A stretch of DNA of 64,000 nucleotides from Choricystis sp. odSpoLacu1 (lineage: Eukaryota; Chlorophyta; Trebouxiophyceae): the NCBI GenBank assembly GCA_958009055.1, contig OY253649.1:558001-622000 (forward strand). The letters are read 5' to 3'. Below the pieces are notes generated by a model. The model did no database searches. It saw nothing but the letters and a program-made list of their open reading frames with translations, and was not told the origin of the DNA. Of this stretch, positions 10,043 through 20,261 are shown one piece after another. Positions within the stretch are counted from its first letter, which is position 1. The number at the start of each line of letters is the position of its first letter. Both the position numbers and the translations under genes were made by a program.

Positions 10043-11113
10043 ATGGCACGCTGGCTCTCCTGCCTCCACGCCCCGTCGCCCACCGCCCCGCGTGGCACCA
10101 GGCCACGAGCGTCAGCTCAGGTCTCCCCTGCTCGCGGCCGTGGCGCCGTCCGCCCGCCTCGCGCCTGCCGAGCGCTGGCGCGGCGCACCGCGCTGAATGC
10201 ACCGCCCTCTGCCACCGACGCGGACGCGTCCGCGTCGTCGTCGGCCACCGTGTACGTCGACAGCGATGCCGGTGATGGTGACGCGACGTCGCCACCCCCG
10301 CGTGCCGCGACCGCCGCCGACACCCCTCCCGCCGACGTGGCGCCTCCGCGCGTCTTTGCCTCCCTTCTCCCCGCCGCCTCCGTCGACGTCACCATCGAGC
10401 CCGCCCCCGGCAACGCGCGCCGCCTCTTTGCCGTGGTGGATGTCGCTGCCCCCCCCTTCGTCGTGTGGGGCGCGTTGACGGATTATGAGAGGTTGAGCGA
10501 CTTCATTCCAGGGCTGGCTGAAAATCGGTGCCTCTCCCGCGGCCCCGCGCGGGCGACACTGCTGCAGGTGAGGAGTGTGTGAATGTCATAGAGAGAGACC
10601 TTGGCGTGTGTGCTGTCTCCGTGTGCTGAGCCCCCCCCTCCCCTTTTTTCCAGGTCGCCGAAAAACCGCTCGCCCTGGGTCTGCGCTTCCGCGCGCGCGT
10701 CGTGCTGGACATCCAGGAGCACGAGGAAGGACTGCCCGCATCCCTGGTGGCCGACCTGCCCGCCTCCTCGTCCGACGCGCTGGCGGGGGGTGTCGGCACG
10801 GCCGGCCTCTTCCCCTCGCCGCGCGCGGGGGCGCCCCCCCCCCCGCGGCACCCGCCCCCGCGACATCACGTTTGCGTTGATCGAGGGCGACTTTGCCGCG
10901 TTTCGGGGTGTGTGGCGCATCCAGGAAGGGGGAGGGGCGGATGATGATGATGGCGCGAGCGGGGGCGGCCCGCGCACACGCCTGGCTTACTCTCTTTATG
11001 TCCGCCCCCAGCCCTGGCTGCCCATCCACTTGATCGCCAACCGCGTTTCGGCCGACATCGCGGCCAATCTGGGGGCAGTGCGCGATTATACAGAACGCCA
11101 GTGGAAGGGCTGA
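10043..11113 (+). CDS. SRPBCC / COQ10-type (polyketide cyclase) protein, probably plastid
   Basis: Exons 10043-10567 and 10654-11113 join in phase 0 and encode about 327 residues. The first ~100 residues are Ala/Arg/Ser-rich with almost no acidic residues at the start, typical of an organelle transit peptide. The SRPBCC fold begins near LFAVVDVAAPPFVVWGALTD and contains YERLSDFIPGLAENRCLSR, DITFALIEGDFAAFRGVWRI and the C-terminal helix HLIANRVSADIAANLGAVRD. Such START-like domains bind hydrophobic ligands (COQ10 binds ubiquinone); the ligand here is unknown. The frame changes by +1 at an 11-C run (10834-10844) between two conserved segments, so the true product needs one C fewer. No intron fits there. 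Confidence 0.75.
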
Positions 11114-11164
11114 GTGATTTTGTTTTTGTTTCATTTTTCATTGTCCCCCTGCGCACGCCCAACC

Positions 11165-11184
11165 AGAGAGAGAGAGAGAGAGAG
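11165..11184. repeat. (AG)10 microsatellite
   Basis: Ten uninterrupted AG units lie in the convergent 3' region between the SRPBCC gene and Sm-D2. A TG run follows at about 11203-11215. Simple repeats of this kind recur in the non-coding parts of the window. Confidence 0.9.
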
Positions 11185-11375
11185 TGATGCATTTGCGTGG
11201 CGTTGTGTGTGTGTGTTTGTGTGATTCAACCATCAGTCATGGGAGCAGACGGAAGAGAGAAAAGGGGGGGCAGTCTCCTCGACTCTCAACATAAAAACCA
11301 AAGGAAACGAAAAAAGCGCTCTCCCTCTCTGATCACACACTCTGAAAACCCTGCAATTCTCTCTTCCAGCCCTCC

Positions 11376-11966
11376 TCACTTGGGGTTGCGCAGCACCAGG
11401 ATGACGGAATCGCCCCGCACAAACAGTTTGGGAATGAAGCGGTCGCGGTTGACGCGCCCTTTGGCCCCTTTGGGCGCCTCCGTCCACATCTCTTTCACAT
11501 TCTCCAGCACCATGTTGCAGTGGCGGTCAAAGGCCTGGAGGGGTGGGAAGGTGTGGAGGGGAAGAGGGTGAGGACGGTGGTTTGGTCGGTTTTGAGGGAC
11601 GCCCGGCGCATCGGCGCCCCCGGGCCGTCGTGTCCCTGCTGCGCGCAGCCTTCCTCACCGACCTTCCTCTCCCACCACACGCACGCACCTTGACGCGCGC
11701 CAGCAATTTGTGGTTGTTGCGCAAGTTGATCAGGACCTGTGTGTGAGAAAAAAAGGGGGAACGGTGGACGGCGCGAAATTTTCAGACCGCCGTGTGCGCC
11801 GCGCCGCGCCCCGCCCGCTTCCCATCTCCACCCTCTCTCTCTCACACACCTGGGAGTTGGTCTTCACCGACGTCGTCAGCACGGACAGCGGTCCCGTGCG
11901 GAACAGCTCCGCCTCGCGCGCTTCGAGCTCGTCAACGGACGGGCCGCCGGGGGCGGACGCCGCCAT
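11376..11966 (-). CDS. SNRPD2: Sm-D2, spliceosomal core protein
   Basis: Three exons, 11966-11850, 11736-11689 and 11534-11376, all phase 0, encode 107 residues. The Sm fold is complete: [19 protein letters not shown], then [16 protein letters not shown] from the 16-codon middle exon, then [20 protein letters not shown] and [20 protein letters not shown]. The short middle exon was recovered only by reading splice sites. Sm-D2 is one of seven proteins that ring the Sm site of U1, U2, U4 and U5 snRNAs. It is slightly shorter than the human protein (118 aa), with a shorter linker between the Sm1 and Sm2 motifs. Confidence 0.95.
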
Positions 11967-12142
11967 GTGAGGTCGGGTGGGGTGGGGGTGGGGGTGTGAC
12001 CGGGCGACGGTGTGTGTGTGTGGAGGGAAGAGGCGTGTCGCACACGAAGAAAAGCCGACGTCGATTTCTGCTTGCCTCCTTGTTTTCTCTCTTCTCGCTT
12101 TTCTCTCCTTTCAGCAGAGCGTGTGTGTGTTGTTGTTTACTG

Positions 12143-13002
12143 TCACCACGGCAACACGCCGTCCCCCTCCACCGTCTGAAACACAAACTCACTGCCCACG
12201 CGCAACGCCAGCGCCGCGTCCACCACTGCCCTCGCCGCCTCTGCAGGCGGCGTCGGCCCCCCCCTGTGCGCCAGCGCGGTCAGCGCAGCCTCCGCCCTCT
12301 CATCGCCACCGTGCGAGTGGTAGTACGCATACATGTCGGTCGCGATGGCGCCCGGGTGCAGGACGCCGACGGCGATGCCGCGGGGGCGCAAGCGCGCGGC
12401 GAGCGCGGCGGCAGCCACGTTGGCCGCGGCCTTGCTCATCCTGTACGCCAGCATCGCGCCCTCAGACGGACCAGCCGCTGTGCGGGCGATGGATGACATC
12501 TGGGAGGAGATGAGGAGGAGCCTGGCGTCCGGTGTGAGGCAGGGTTCAGTGGCGCGGACGGCCCTGGGGGAGGGGGTGAAAAAAAAGTGATCAGAGAAGA
12601 ACCAAAATACGCGTTTTCCACCAACGCCACACACACACTGGCCCTTTCCTCTTACCTCACAAAGCCGGCCGCGTTCGTCGCAAACATCGCCCCCGCCGTC
12701 CCCCCGTCAAACGACGCCAGGTCTGTTTCCTTTTTCATCACGGCCGCATTGAACAGCATCACCCCGACCCGCCTGCCTTGCAGAGCGGCCGCCAGAGCAG
12801 CCTCCCCAGCATCCGTGGCGACGTCGACGGACGGAACGGGGGTGACGCCTCGCAACGAGGTGAGCGCGTCGGGTGGTGTGTCGCCACGGACGGTGGCCAG
12901 CACGGCCCAGCCTCTGCCTGCCAGATCGGCAGCCAGGGCCAGGCCCAGGCCGCGACTGGCGCCGATGACGAGGGCGTGAGGGGCGTCAACCGCCGCCTCC
13001 AT
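12143..13002 (-). CDS. Short-chain dehydrogenase/reductase (SDR)
   Basis: Exons 13002-12656 and 12563-12143 join in phase 2 and give 255 residues, the normal SDR length. The Rossmann nucleotide-binding loop is GASRGLG (residues 14-20). The NNAG-like motif is FNAA, strand 5 carries LLLISSQMSS, and the catalytic YxxxK reads YRMSK. The conserved HPGAIATDM loop follows. It resembles the C-factor/CsgA-like group of NAD(P)H-dependent oxidoreductases. Substrate cannot be told from sequence. No transit peptide is obvious. It is divergent from the small gene at 13108 with only 105 bp between start codons. Confidence 0.88.
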
Positions 13003-13107
13003 TGGGGCGCAAAGAGAGAAAAAAAAAAACCCTTGTTTTGTTTTGTGTTTCTGTGTGCCCGACAAACACACTCACCAACGCGCGCCTCTCCACCTCACGC
13101 CACCCCC
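13003..13107. promoter_or_regulatory. Short divergent promoter region
   Basis: Only 105 bp separate the start codons of the SDR gene (minus) and the small plus-strand gene. It contains an A-run (13020-13029) and T-rich blocks. Both promoters must overlap here if the chosen starts are right. Confidence 0.5.
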
Positions 13108-13804
13108 ATGGCCGAGTTCAACCCCACCCCCTACAAGGGCGACTCCACCGTGCCGCACGTGCCGGAGGACTGGTTCACGTCGCTGTTTGTCGGGACGCAG
13201 GTGTGTGGGGGGGGAAAGGAGGCTGTGCGCAGGCGGACAAACGGACGCAACGAGAGCACACGCGTGTGGGGGGGCGATGCGTGCAGGCGGCGGGCGGAAT
13301 TGGAGTAGAGTGCGCGGCGGGTGGCCTCCCAGCTCGCTCCCCATTTTCGACGGCTCGGGTTTTGCTGTGCCGCCCCGCGCATCCCGGCGCCAAACCGCCG
13401 CTACTCCACCCCTGGTCATCAACCTGGACCTTAATGCTGCCTGCTAGATAGGATGTCGGAGCGTGGCGTGGCTTGGAGAACACGCGGCAACACGGACCCC
13501 CTCCCCCGCCTCACCCTCTTCTCCTCGACCCACCTCCCACCAGCTCGCCGTCGCCCTCACCATGTTCCCCGACCGCTTCTTCGGCCTCAACCCCCGCCCC
13601 AACCGCCTCAACCGCGACTACGCCATCTCGTGCGCCAACGAGGCCGCGATGTCGTCCCAAGCGCGGCGCGGCCGCATCCCCACCCTTGCCTTGAACAAGC
13701 CGCGCCTCACCTCCACCTCGTGGCGGTCCATGTGGGCTAAGCACCTGCATTGGAAAGCGTGGCGCGTGGACAGGCAGGGGGGTGGGTACACGCCGCGCGT
13801 GTGA
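13108..13804 (+). CDS. Small conserved-looking protein of unknown function
   Basis: Exons 13108-13200 and 13544-13804 join in phase 0 and encode 117 residues. It begins MAEFNPTPYKGDSTVPHVPE and continues across the junction as FTSLFVGTQLAVALTMFPDR, which includes a short hydrophobic stretch. The C-terminal half is basic, with several Trp residues (SWRSMWAKHLHWKAW). Compact basic proteins with one hydrophobic segment are common among mitochondrial respiratory accessory subunits, but I do not recognise the family and assign no function. Splice sites (CAG/GTGTGTG and CCACCAG) are convincing. Confidence 0.6.
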
Positions 13805-14041
13805 GGAGGGAAGGTTGTCGGCGCGTTTTTCGACTTGTTTTTTTTTTCAGCACTTGCCTCTCTGTGAAACAAAGGATCCACTCGTTTCTTCCACACACTA
13901 CCCAACTTGGAAACATCTACTGTTTGATTTTTGGATTGAGGGATAAGGGATTTGCACACACTCCTGTTTCTCTCTCGGCTGCGTTTTTTGTTTTTGTGTT
14001 TTTTGGATAACCGTCTCTCTCCCCCTCTCCCTCTCCTCACA

Positions 14042-15326
14042 TCACGCCAGCCGCTTGGCCAGTACATGCCCCACCGCAAAGGCCAGTAGGGCCACCAGCA
14101 GCAGGGTGACCACCCCAAACCCGCCGCGCGCGCCGCCGCGCCCGCGCAGCGCGGTGTCGAGCCGCGCCTGGACGCCCGCCTTCTCGCGCTCGGCGCGAGC
14201 CAACGCGTCCCGCATGCGATCGCGCTCCCGGTACAGGGCGTCCAGGGAGGCGGCGTCGGAGCCGAAAGCGCCGCGCCCGCCCGGGGAGGGTTCATCGCCC
14301 TCCACCCCCTCCGGCACGGGGGACGGCGGCTTGGGGGGCCCCGTCAGCACGACGCGCAGCTTGTGCTGGCGCAGGTCGCGCGCTTTGCCGGGTTCGAACA
14401 GGTCGGCGGGGGGGGCGCCGTCGGGGGCGGACCGCGCGTCGGAGGGCAGCTTGACACACTGCACCAAGAACTTGTCCCGGCAGTCGGCGAGGGAGGGGGG
14501 GTACTCGCGCTGGGCCTGCATGATTACCTGTTGTGGCGTGTGTGTGTGTGTGTGTGTGCGTGGTGTGGTGAGAGGGTGCGTCGTGGAAGCAGCGGGGGTT
14601 CTTCCGTGCGGTGCTGTGTTGTTCGCGCCTCCCTCCTGCGCCCCGGCGGCACCCAATGATTCCCCAGCCCCAGACCAACGCTCTGGGCTCTGCTGACCGT
14701 GCTGCGTGGGCATGTAGAGCGAGCCGCCGTGGACAAGGCGCGGGGAGGGCTTGCTCTGCGCCCCTCGACGCGCGATGCGTTTTTTATTTTCCGCTCCCCT
14801 CTCGCCCGCCCCGCAGGGCCAGCCTCGGCCGACCCACTGTTGCACGCTCCACAGCGAGCATCGTGCAGCCAGAGAGGGGCACGGTCGCCCGAGGCGGAGG
14901 GCAGCAAGCAGGACCGGCCGAGCAGGAAAAAGCACCGGCCCCATCGCGCGCGCGCTGGATTGCTCGCCGGGGGGGAACCACGCCCCGCCCGCCCTGCCGC
15001 GCCCACGCGCCGCGCAGCACGCCGCGTGGCGCCGTGTGGGCATTGCTGCCAGCCATGAGCGTGCACGCGCCGAGGCCCCCCACACGCACACACCGAACAC
15101 CCCTCCCACCAACTCTCACCTGCACGTCCTTGGTCGCCCCCGGCTCCACCACGCCCGACGACGGGCGCACGCAGTACTTCTTGGGACTGGTCGTCTTCAC
15201 CTTGAACGCGACCCTCGCCCCCGTCGGGTTGCGCAGGGTGAGGGTGGCCGGGATGTTGCGCTTGAGCTCAAACTTGAAGGCGAGCTCGGTGGAGGGGGAG
15301 AGCTGGAGGAGCTCGCCGGTGGCCAT
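14042..15326 (-). CDS. VAP/VAP27-type tail-anchored MSP-domain protein
   Basis: Exons 15326-15120 and 14527-14042 join in phase 0 and give 230 residues. The N-terminal MSP domain contains LAFKFELKRNIPATLTLRNP, the VAP signature region AFKVKTTSPKKYCVRPSSGV and the strand QREYPPSLADCRDKFLVQ. A Pro/Glu linker, a coiled coil (RERDRMRDALARAEREKAGV) and a C-terminal membrane anchor (VVTLLLVALLAFAVGHVLA) follow. VAPs sit in the ER membrane and recruit FFAT-motif proteins to contact sites. The 592-bp intron has a TG microsatellite at its 5' end and nothing else recognisable. Confidence 0.93.
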
Positions 15327-16144
15327 GGTGTGGTGTGTGGGTGTGGGTGTGGGTGTGGTTGAAAGAAGTATGTGTGAACAGCGCGCCCGCGCGCTGGGTA
15401 GGGGAGGAAAAGGGTGGTCGAGAGTGAAAGGCACTGGCTCGCGCTCGCGTTTCGTTTTCTCTTTGCTTCACACCCACTCGCGCCCCCATCGCGTGTGTGC
15501 GAGGAGGCACTCTCTCTCTCTCAACCCCGCGCTTTCACGTGCGTTTTTCGAACCGCTCGTCGCGGCGCTCTGCCCGTCTGCACAAACGCTTCCACAGACA
15601 CGTTTTTGTTTAAAGCGTTCAACGTGCACCGCCCCCACCAGGTCGACCCCCGCCCCGTCGCCGTAGACGATGGCCTTTATGCTGGCCAGCACGAAGTCGG
15701 ATAGCAAATCCAACTCGACGGCCACGATCGAGGCCGCAACGGTGGTGACGTCGTCGCCCGCGCCTGCGTGCGCGCGCGCCGCCGCAAACACGGCCAGAAT
15801 GATCACCCGGAAGGAAGGGTCCATGCCGGGGGCGAGCATGATGCGGTAGTATTCAGCCGCGCGGTCCAACTGCAGCTGTTATTCTCGGTGGTCAGCCAAA
15901 CAACGCGTTTCTGCTTTCTCTCTCGCCCGCGCTGAGAGAGAACGCGCGCACGCTGGTCGGCACATCAGCCGTCGGGTGCAGCCGACCCCTCCCCACCCTC
16001 GGCCCCCATACCCCGTGTGCACACGCTTGAGACACACCTGCAAGAGTGGTGAGCGTGTGGTGTTGAGGGAGGGAGGTGGGAGGGAGACAAAGAGCGAAAA
16101 GTGAAAATGGGGTGTGACAGCCGACTCGAGTTTTTAACGCACAG
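15327..16144. other. Unresolved interval upstream of VAP
   Basis: This contains the VAP promoter (15327 onward, CA/TG-rich) and a possible minus-strand exon (15640-15877). Around 16030-16144 there is a convincing plus-strand intron (donor GTGAGC at 16051, acceptor ACGCACAG at 16144) leading into the next feature. I could not assemble a complete gene model here. Confidence 0.4.
15640..15877 (-). CDS. Possible exon of an unrecognised minus-strand gene
   Basis: Downstream of an acceptor-like AACAGCTGCAG, the minus strand reads LDRAAEYYRIMLAPGMDPSF, then a hydrophobic helical segment (VIILAVFAAARAHAGAG) and VELDLLSDFVLASIKAIVYG. Amino-acid composition and the GC-rich third positions look coding, and coding character fades below about 15640. 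No start codon or matching neighbour exon could be placed securely. A candidate upstream exon (VCLKRVHTGYGGRG, near 16040-15995) has a good acceptor. I do not recognise the family. It could also be an unannotated remnant. Confidence 0.3.
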
Positions 16145-16751
16145 AGTTCGTCGTCGAAACCGCGCTCCTGCCCGACGCCTTTGACTGCGCCTCCCCCGAC
16201 GTCGCCCTGGACCTGGCGGCCTTGCTGAGCGGGGGTGGTGCCACCTGCCCGCCCTCGCCGGCCGGCCGCGCGCGCGCGCGCGTGCGTGCGCGCAGCCGCT
16301 CTGCTGCCTGTTCGCCGTCCACATGGCCTACTGCGGCGACGCCGGTCTCGTGACGGAGGGCACGTCCGACCTCGTGCTCATGTCGTGCACCGCCCCCGTG
16401 CACGCGTGCGGCGACTGCTTCCGCGTGCGCGGCGGCGGCGGCACGCGCGTCGCGTCGTTCGCCGCACTGCCCGGGGCAACCGCCACGTACCAGCTGGGGG
16501 TGACGTGGGACGCGGGGTACCGGGGCAGCTGGTGGTGGACGCCGGTTCGGCGCGGTGTGTGTGTGGTGTGGTAGGGAGAGAGGACGGGAAGTGTGCAGGC
16601 AGGAGGCTGGCCTCACCTTATCCCTTCCCCCAACCCTCCACTACCCCAGCTCCTCGGGCGCGTGCGAGCTGACGCTGGACGCGCCCGAGTGCGGCTTCGA
16701 CACGCCCGCCTCCGTAGAGCCGCTGACGTTCACGATCAAGGACGACGTGCC
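16145..16751 (+). CDS. Cys-rich multi-exon coding fragment, incomplete
   Basis: After the acceptor at 16144 the frame reads EFVVETALLPDAFDCASPDV. It then crosses a CG/GT dinucleotide run (16267-16293) and continues in another frame as PLCCLFAVHMAYCGDAGLVT, CTAPVHACGDCFRVRGGGGT and ATYQLGVTWDAGYRGSWWWT. A further exon (16650-16751) reads SSGACELTLDAPECGFDTPA, with a donor GTGCGT after KDDVP. Many cysteines suggest an extracytosolic protein. No downstream exon fits before the next gene's ATG at 16847, and no start is visible. It may be a broken gene, or its final exon may be missed. Family unknown. Confidence 0.35.
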
Positions 16752-16846
16752 GGTGCGTGTGGGGTTTGGGGGATGCGGAAAGAGAGTGAACGGTGAAAAA
16801 AAAACACGGAGCAAAGAAAACACACACACAAAAAAAAGGCTTCAAC

Positions 16847-17751
16847 ATGGCGACCGCGTCGAGTCCGCCCCCCGCCCTGGACCCGGGCGCCCCCCCCCCG
16901 CCGCCCGGCGGGGAGGCGCCCCCCCCCGCCCCGTCGCCCGACGCGCCGGGCGGTGGCGAGTGCGCGGTGCCGGGAGCCGGCAAGCCCGTCAGCGCGGCCG
17001 ACATTCAGGTGAGTGGGCAGCAGGAGAGGGTGCGAGCGTCTTGTGTGGTGGTGTGGGGAGGAGAGAGAGGCGGGGAGGCGGGGCGGCGGGCGGGGGACAC
17101 ACCCTGCCAGCCAAAACTCGCAATTTCGCTGCCCGCGCAGAAACCTCACCCTATCCGTTTGACCCCCAACCTCTCCCCCCACAGACCGTGCAAAACCTGA
17201 TTGAACGCTGCCTCCAGCTCTACATGTCCCAGCGTGAAGCCGTGTTCACGCTGCAGGCACGCGCCAGAGTGGACCCCTCCTTCACCGCGCTCGTGTGGGC
17301 CAAGCTGGAAGCCCAAAACGCGCCCTTTTTCCGTGCTTACTACACCCGCCTCAAACTCAAAGACCAGATCGTGCTGTTCAACCACCTGCTGGAGCAGCAG
17401 GTGGCGGTGGCTGCCGCGAGGGTAGGGGGTGGGGGCGAGTGGCCGGGCGGTGGTGATGGCGGCGCGCTCGGCAACGGCGACGGCGGCGACCGCGGCGACG
17501 GCCTCGCCGCGCCGCCGCCGCCGCCCCCCGCTGGCTTCGGGGGCGGAGGCCTGCCCCGCCCCCCCTCCACCGCGTCCCTGGGCGAGCTGGACCTGGCGGT
17601 GGAGCTGGCGGCAGCGGCCGCTGCGCGCGGCGGCGGCGGCGGCGGCGGCGGCGCAGGCAGCGGCGCGGCCACGCCGCAAGGCCTGCCCCGCAACTTTTCG
17701 TTGTCCGACCTGGCGTTTGACGTGGGCGGGGATGGGGACAGCGTGACGTGA
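16847..17751 (+). CDS. Plant-type TIGR01589 (A_thal_3526) domain protein
   Basis: Exons 16847-17008 and 17185-17751 join in phase 0 and give 242 residues. After a Pro-rich head, residues 54-110 carry the whole signature: TVQNLIERCLQLYMSQREAV, WAKLEAQNAPFFRAYYTRLK and KDQIVLFNHLLEQQ. This matches the uncharacterised plant-specific ~57-residue domain of TIGR01589, found in several Arabidopsis proteins of unknown function. The remainder is Gly/Ala/Pro-rich and ends NFSLSDLAFDVGGDGDSVT. It is the strongest single marker that the genome belongs to the green lineage. The molecular role is unknown; the helical domain suggests protein interaction. Confidence 0.85.
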
Positions 17752-17938
17752 GAGGGTTTTGGGGTGGGTTCAGTGAGGGTTAGAACTTGTTTTTTGGATC
17801 GGCTTCCCTTTCATTTTCTGTGATTTGCGCAGCAAAAAACTTTTTCGTTGAAAAAAACAATGCTCACAGTGTTGGTTTAAAACACGCACACACACACACA
17901 CTCTCACTCCGCGCGAAAAACACACACCTTCCCTCTCC

Positions 17939-18973
17939 TCAAAACGGGCGCGTCGGCGTGGCGGGCGCCGACCCCCACACGTCGCGCCGAAACAGGACCG
18001 CCCCCGCGCCGCCGCCATCCACCAGCGTCTCCTCCGTCCCCGCCAGCTCGTCTTCGCCGTCGGCGTAGGCGTCGCCATCATCGTCGCTGGAGGAGGAGCT
18101 GGCGGGGCCGGTGAGGAGGGGGCCCTCCCCGCCGCCGGGCAGCGTGCCAAAGCGCGGGGCGCCGGCGACGGCGCCACCCCCGCGCGGCGGCCGCCGCCGC
18201 GCGGTCGGCCTCGCGGGCACCCGCTCCACCCGCGCCCCAGGCGCCAGGGCAGCCAGTTCATCCTCCGTGGGCACGGCGACGACTCTGTTGGCGCCGGGCT
18301 GCCACGCCACGATGGCCATCCGCCGCGCGACCACTGCGGGCGGCGCGGCCGATCCACCGTCTTCATCCTCCTCCGTCCTGTACGTGTACTCCACCACGCC
18401 CTCTGCGTCGGGCGACGTGTGCGTCGTCCAGTCTTGTTCCTCTAAAATCACATACTTGTATTCGACCCGCGCACCCGCAGGCAGCAACACGTCGGCCGTC
18501 CACACATCTCCTTTCGCCCACGCCATGGGGGCGCGCGCGATGGACAGAAAGGACCAGCCCAGTGGGGCGGAGGAGCCGCCGACGCAGAGCATCTGGCGGC
18601 TGGAGGTGGGTAGGGTGGGGGGTTGGTGGAAAAGGGAGAAACGACGCCCGAGGGTGGGGGCGCGGCCCTGCTTGGCGTGTGGCTCTCTGCCTCTCCCGAT
18701 TACTCCCCTCCACACATCACACAACTCTCACCTGTGCACCCTGTACTCCACCGACAGCCGCACCCGCACCAGGGGCGGCTCCCCGCGCGCGACGCGGTCG
18801 CCGCGGTCGGGCGTGCGGTCTCGCTGCACCGGGGTCAGGGGGCCCAGGGGCTGGCCACCCGCGGGAGGACCGCCCCCCGCGCGAGGGGGCAGGGGGCGAG
18901 CCCGGCGCGGCGTGCGCGGGGGGGCGAGGAGGTCGGGCGCGGCGCGGGCTGGGGCGAGCCGCGGCGCGCCCAT
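17939..18973 (-). CDS. CBM20 starch-binding-domain protein
   Basis: Exons 18973-18732 and 18599-17939 join in phase 2 and encode 300 residues. Residues 1-65 are rich in Ala/Pro/Arg and could be a plastid transit peptide. The CBM20 fold runs from VRVRLSVEYRVHS through MLCVGGSSAPLGWSFLSIAR and GDVWTADVLLPAGARVEYKY, with the conserved Gly, Trp and Tyr-Lys-Tyr positions of alpha-glucan-binding sites. A linker and an acidic, Ser-rich tail (SSSSSDDDGDAYADGEDE) follow. No catalytic domain is attached. Green algae have several single-CBM20 proteins connected with starch or pyrenoid organisation. A role at starch is inferred, not shown. Confidence 0.82.
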
Positions 18974-19205
18974 TGTTGTGGTGTGAGAGGGTCGCGGCAC
19001 GGGGATGGGAGGCCAACGAAAACCGTGCGAGTGACGATTTGAGCCGGGGAGGCGAAAAGGGGGCGCCCGGGGGTGGGAGGGCTTGTTGCTGGCGCTGCGC
19101 GTAACGCTCGCTCTTCACTGTGCGGCTGTCGTCGTTTTCAACCCGTCGCCCGCGTCTCTATCTTCCTTCTGCGCGTTCGTTTCCTCACACACACACTACT
19201 CCTGA

Positions 19206-19731
19206 TCACCGCCCTCGCCTCACCAGCCCCCTCCCCCGCCGCCTGCCAAACAACACGCGGTCCAGGTCGCCCGCCAGCGCGTCGGCTGCGTCGGCGTCGC
19301 CACCCCCCGCCTCTCGATAGCGCCCCCCCCCCCCCCCTCACCCCCAGCGCGGCCGCCAGGTCGGCGCGAGACACTCCGTGCACGTCTGTCGCGTGGGCCG
19401 CGCGCGCAGCGACAGAGGTGAAGGGCGGGTGGCCGCAGCCGGGCAGGGGGCAGGAGAACACAGCATCGCCACGTGCCGCCCTCGCGGCAAAAAAGGCGTC
19501 GTGCGCTTCCTCCACGTGAGCGAAGAGCAGGGCAGCAGTCGCCAAGTGGCGGCCGCAGGTGGCGCACGTGTGGGCGTGGGTCAGGGGGGCGGGCAGGGCG
19601 GCCGCTGCCGTCGCGGCCGCAGCGGCTGCGGCGGGCTGTGCCGCTGCCGCCGCCGCGGCCGCGGCTTCGCGAGCTGCGTCGCCGTCGGCAAACAACAGGT
19701 CGTCAGGTTTCAACGCCCGCCTCCCCGTCAT
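19206..19731 (-). CDS. ZNF511-like C2H2 zinc-finger protein
   Basis: The start is at 19731 and the product is about 174 residues if one base is removed from the 15-C run (19323-19337). Two fingers are visible: CATCGRHLATAALLFAHVEE ending in H, and a CPLPGC finger followed by VAARAAHATDVH. The spacing and the intervening FFAARAARGDAVFSCPLPGC match ZNF511. The corrected C-terminus reads GDADAADALAGDLDRVLFGR then RRGRG, whereas the uncorrected frame degenerates into low complexity. Its ATG overlaps the stop of the upstream ORF (ATGA). Function is unknown; family members are nuclear. Confidence 0.75.
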
Positions 19732-20118
19732 TGGGACCCTCCGCTCGCTGCAGCCGCAGCCGCGGTCGCAGCGCTCAGCGCAGCCCTCGCTGCCCCCCTC
19801 GGCCCAGCCCCCCGTTGCGCGGCTCGCGCGGCAGCCACGTCCAGCCCGTCTTCCGCAGCCGTGCAGGCGGCGTGCAGCTTGGCCAGGGCGTCGGTGAAGC
19901 GGGCGGCCGCCGCGTCGCGCGCGGCCGCGTCGGCCGCGTCGGACAGGGCTTCCGCGGCGGCGGCGGACGCTTGCAGAAAGTCCTGGTGTGTGGTGTGTGT
20001 GTGTGTGTGTGCGTGTGTGTGTGTGTGGAGTGTCGGGGAGAGCGAGGGGCGCGCGTCGTTCGTCGCTGCTTTCTTTGTCTCCACGCACCTCCACTTCTTG
20101 CGCCAGCTGGCCCAGCAT
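19728..20118 (-). CDS. Small Ala-rich helical protein overlapping ZNF511 start
   Basis: Exons 20118-20089 (MLGQLAQEVE) and 19982-19728 (DFLQASAAAAEALSDAADAA onward) join in phase 0 and give 94 residues. It is almost entirely amphipathic helix, with ARFTDALAKLHAACTAAEDG in the middle. It resembles small coiled-coil subunits of large complexes (for example Mediator subunits), but I do not recognise the family. Its TGA (19730-19728) overlaps the ATG of the ZNF511-like gene. Either the two are co-transcribed, or they are one protein split by a further frame error; the ZNF511 frame is open upstream of its ATG. It is divergent from UFD2. Confidence 0.5.
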
Positions 20119-20261
20119 GTGTGGGTCACACAGACGGCGCGTGGAGGAAGGGGTGGGGGCGCGCGCGGGGGTGCAAAAGAATGGGGAAAAAGAGAGTGAA
20201 AAAGAAAACACAACTCGGCAGAGCCCAGCTGTGTTTCACGCTCCCCGCGCCCCAATCCAAC
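20119..20261. promoter_or_regulatory. Divergent promoter region, helical protein / UFD2
   Basis: The start codons are only 143 bp apart. The middle is A-rich (20179-20215). No defined element is recognised. Confidence 0.5.

Noticed and set aside
19259..19345. Tiny intron in the ZNF511-like gene
   Set aside because: The only GT-AG pair that keeps the frame would be about 30 bp. Removing one C from the 15-C run gives the same continuation without an intron, as seen in other genes here.
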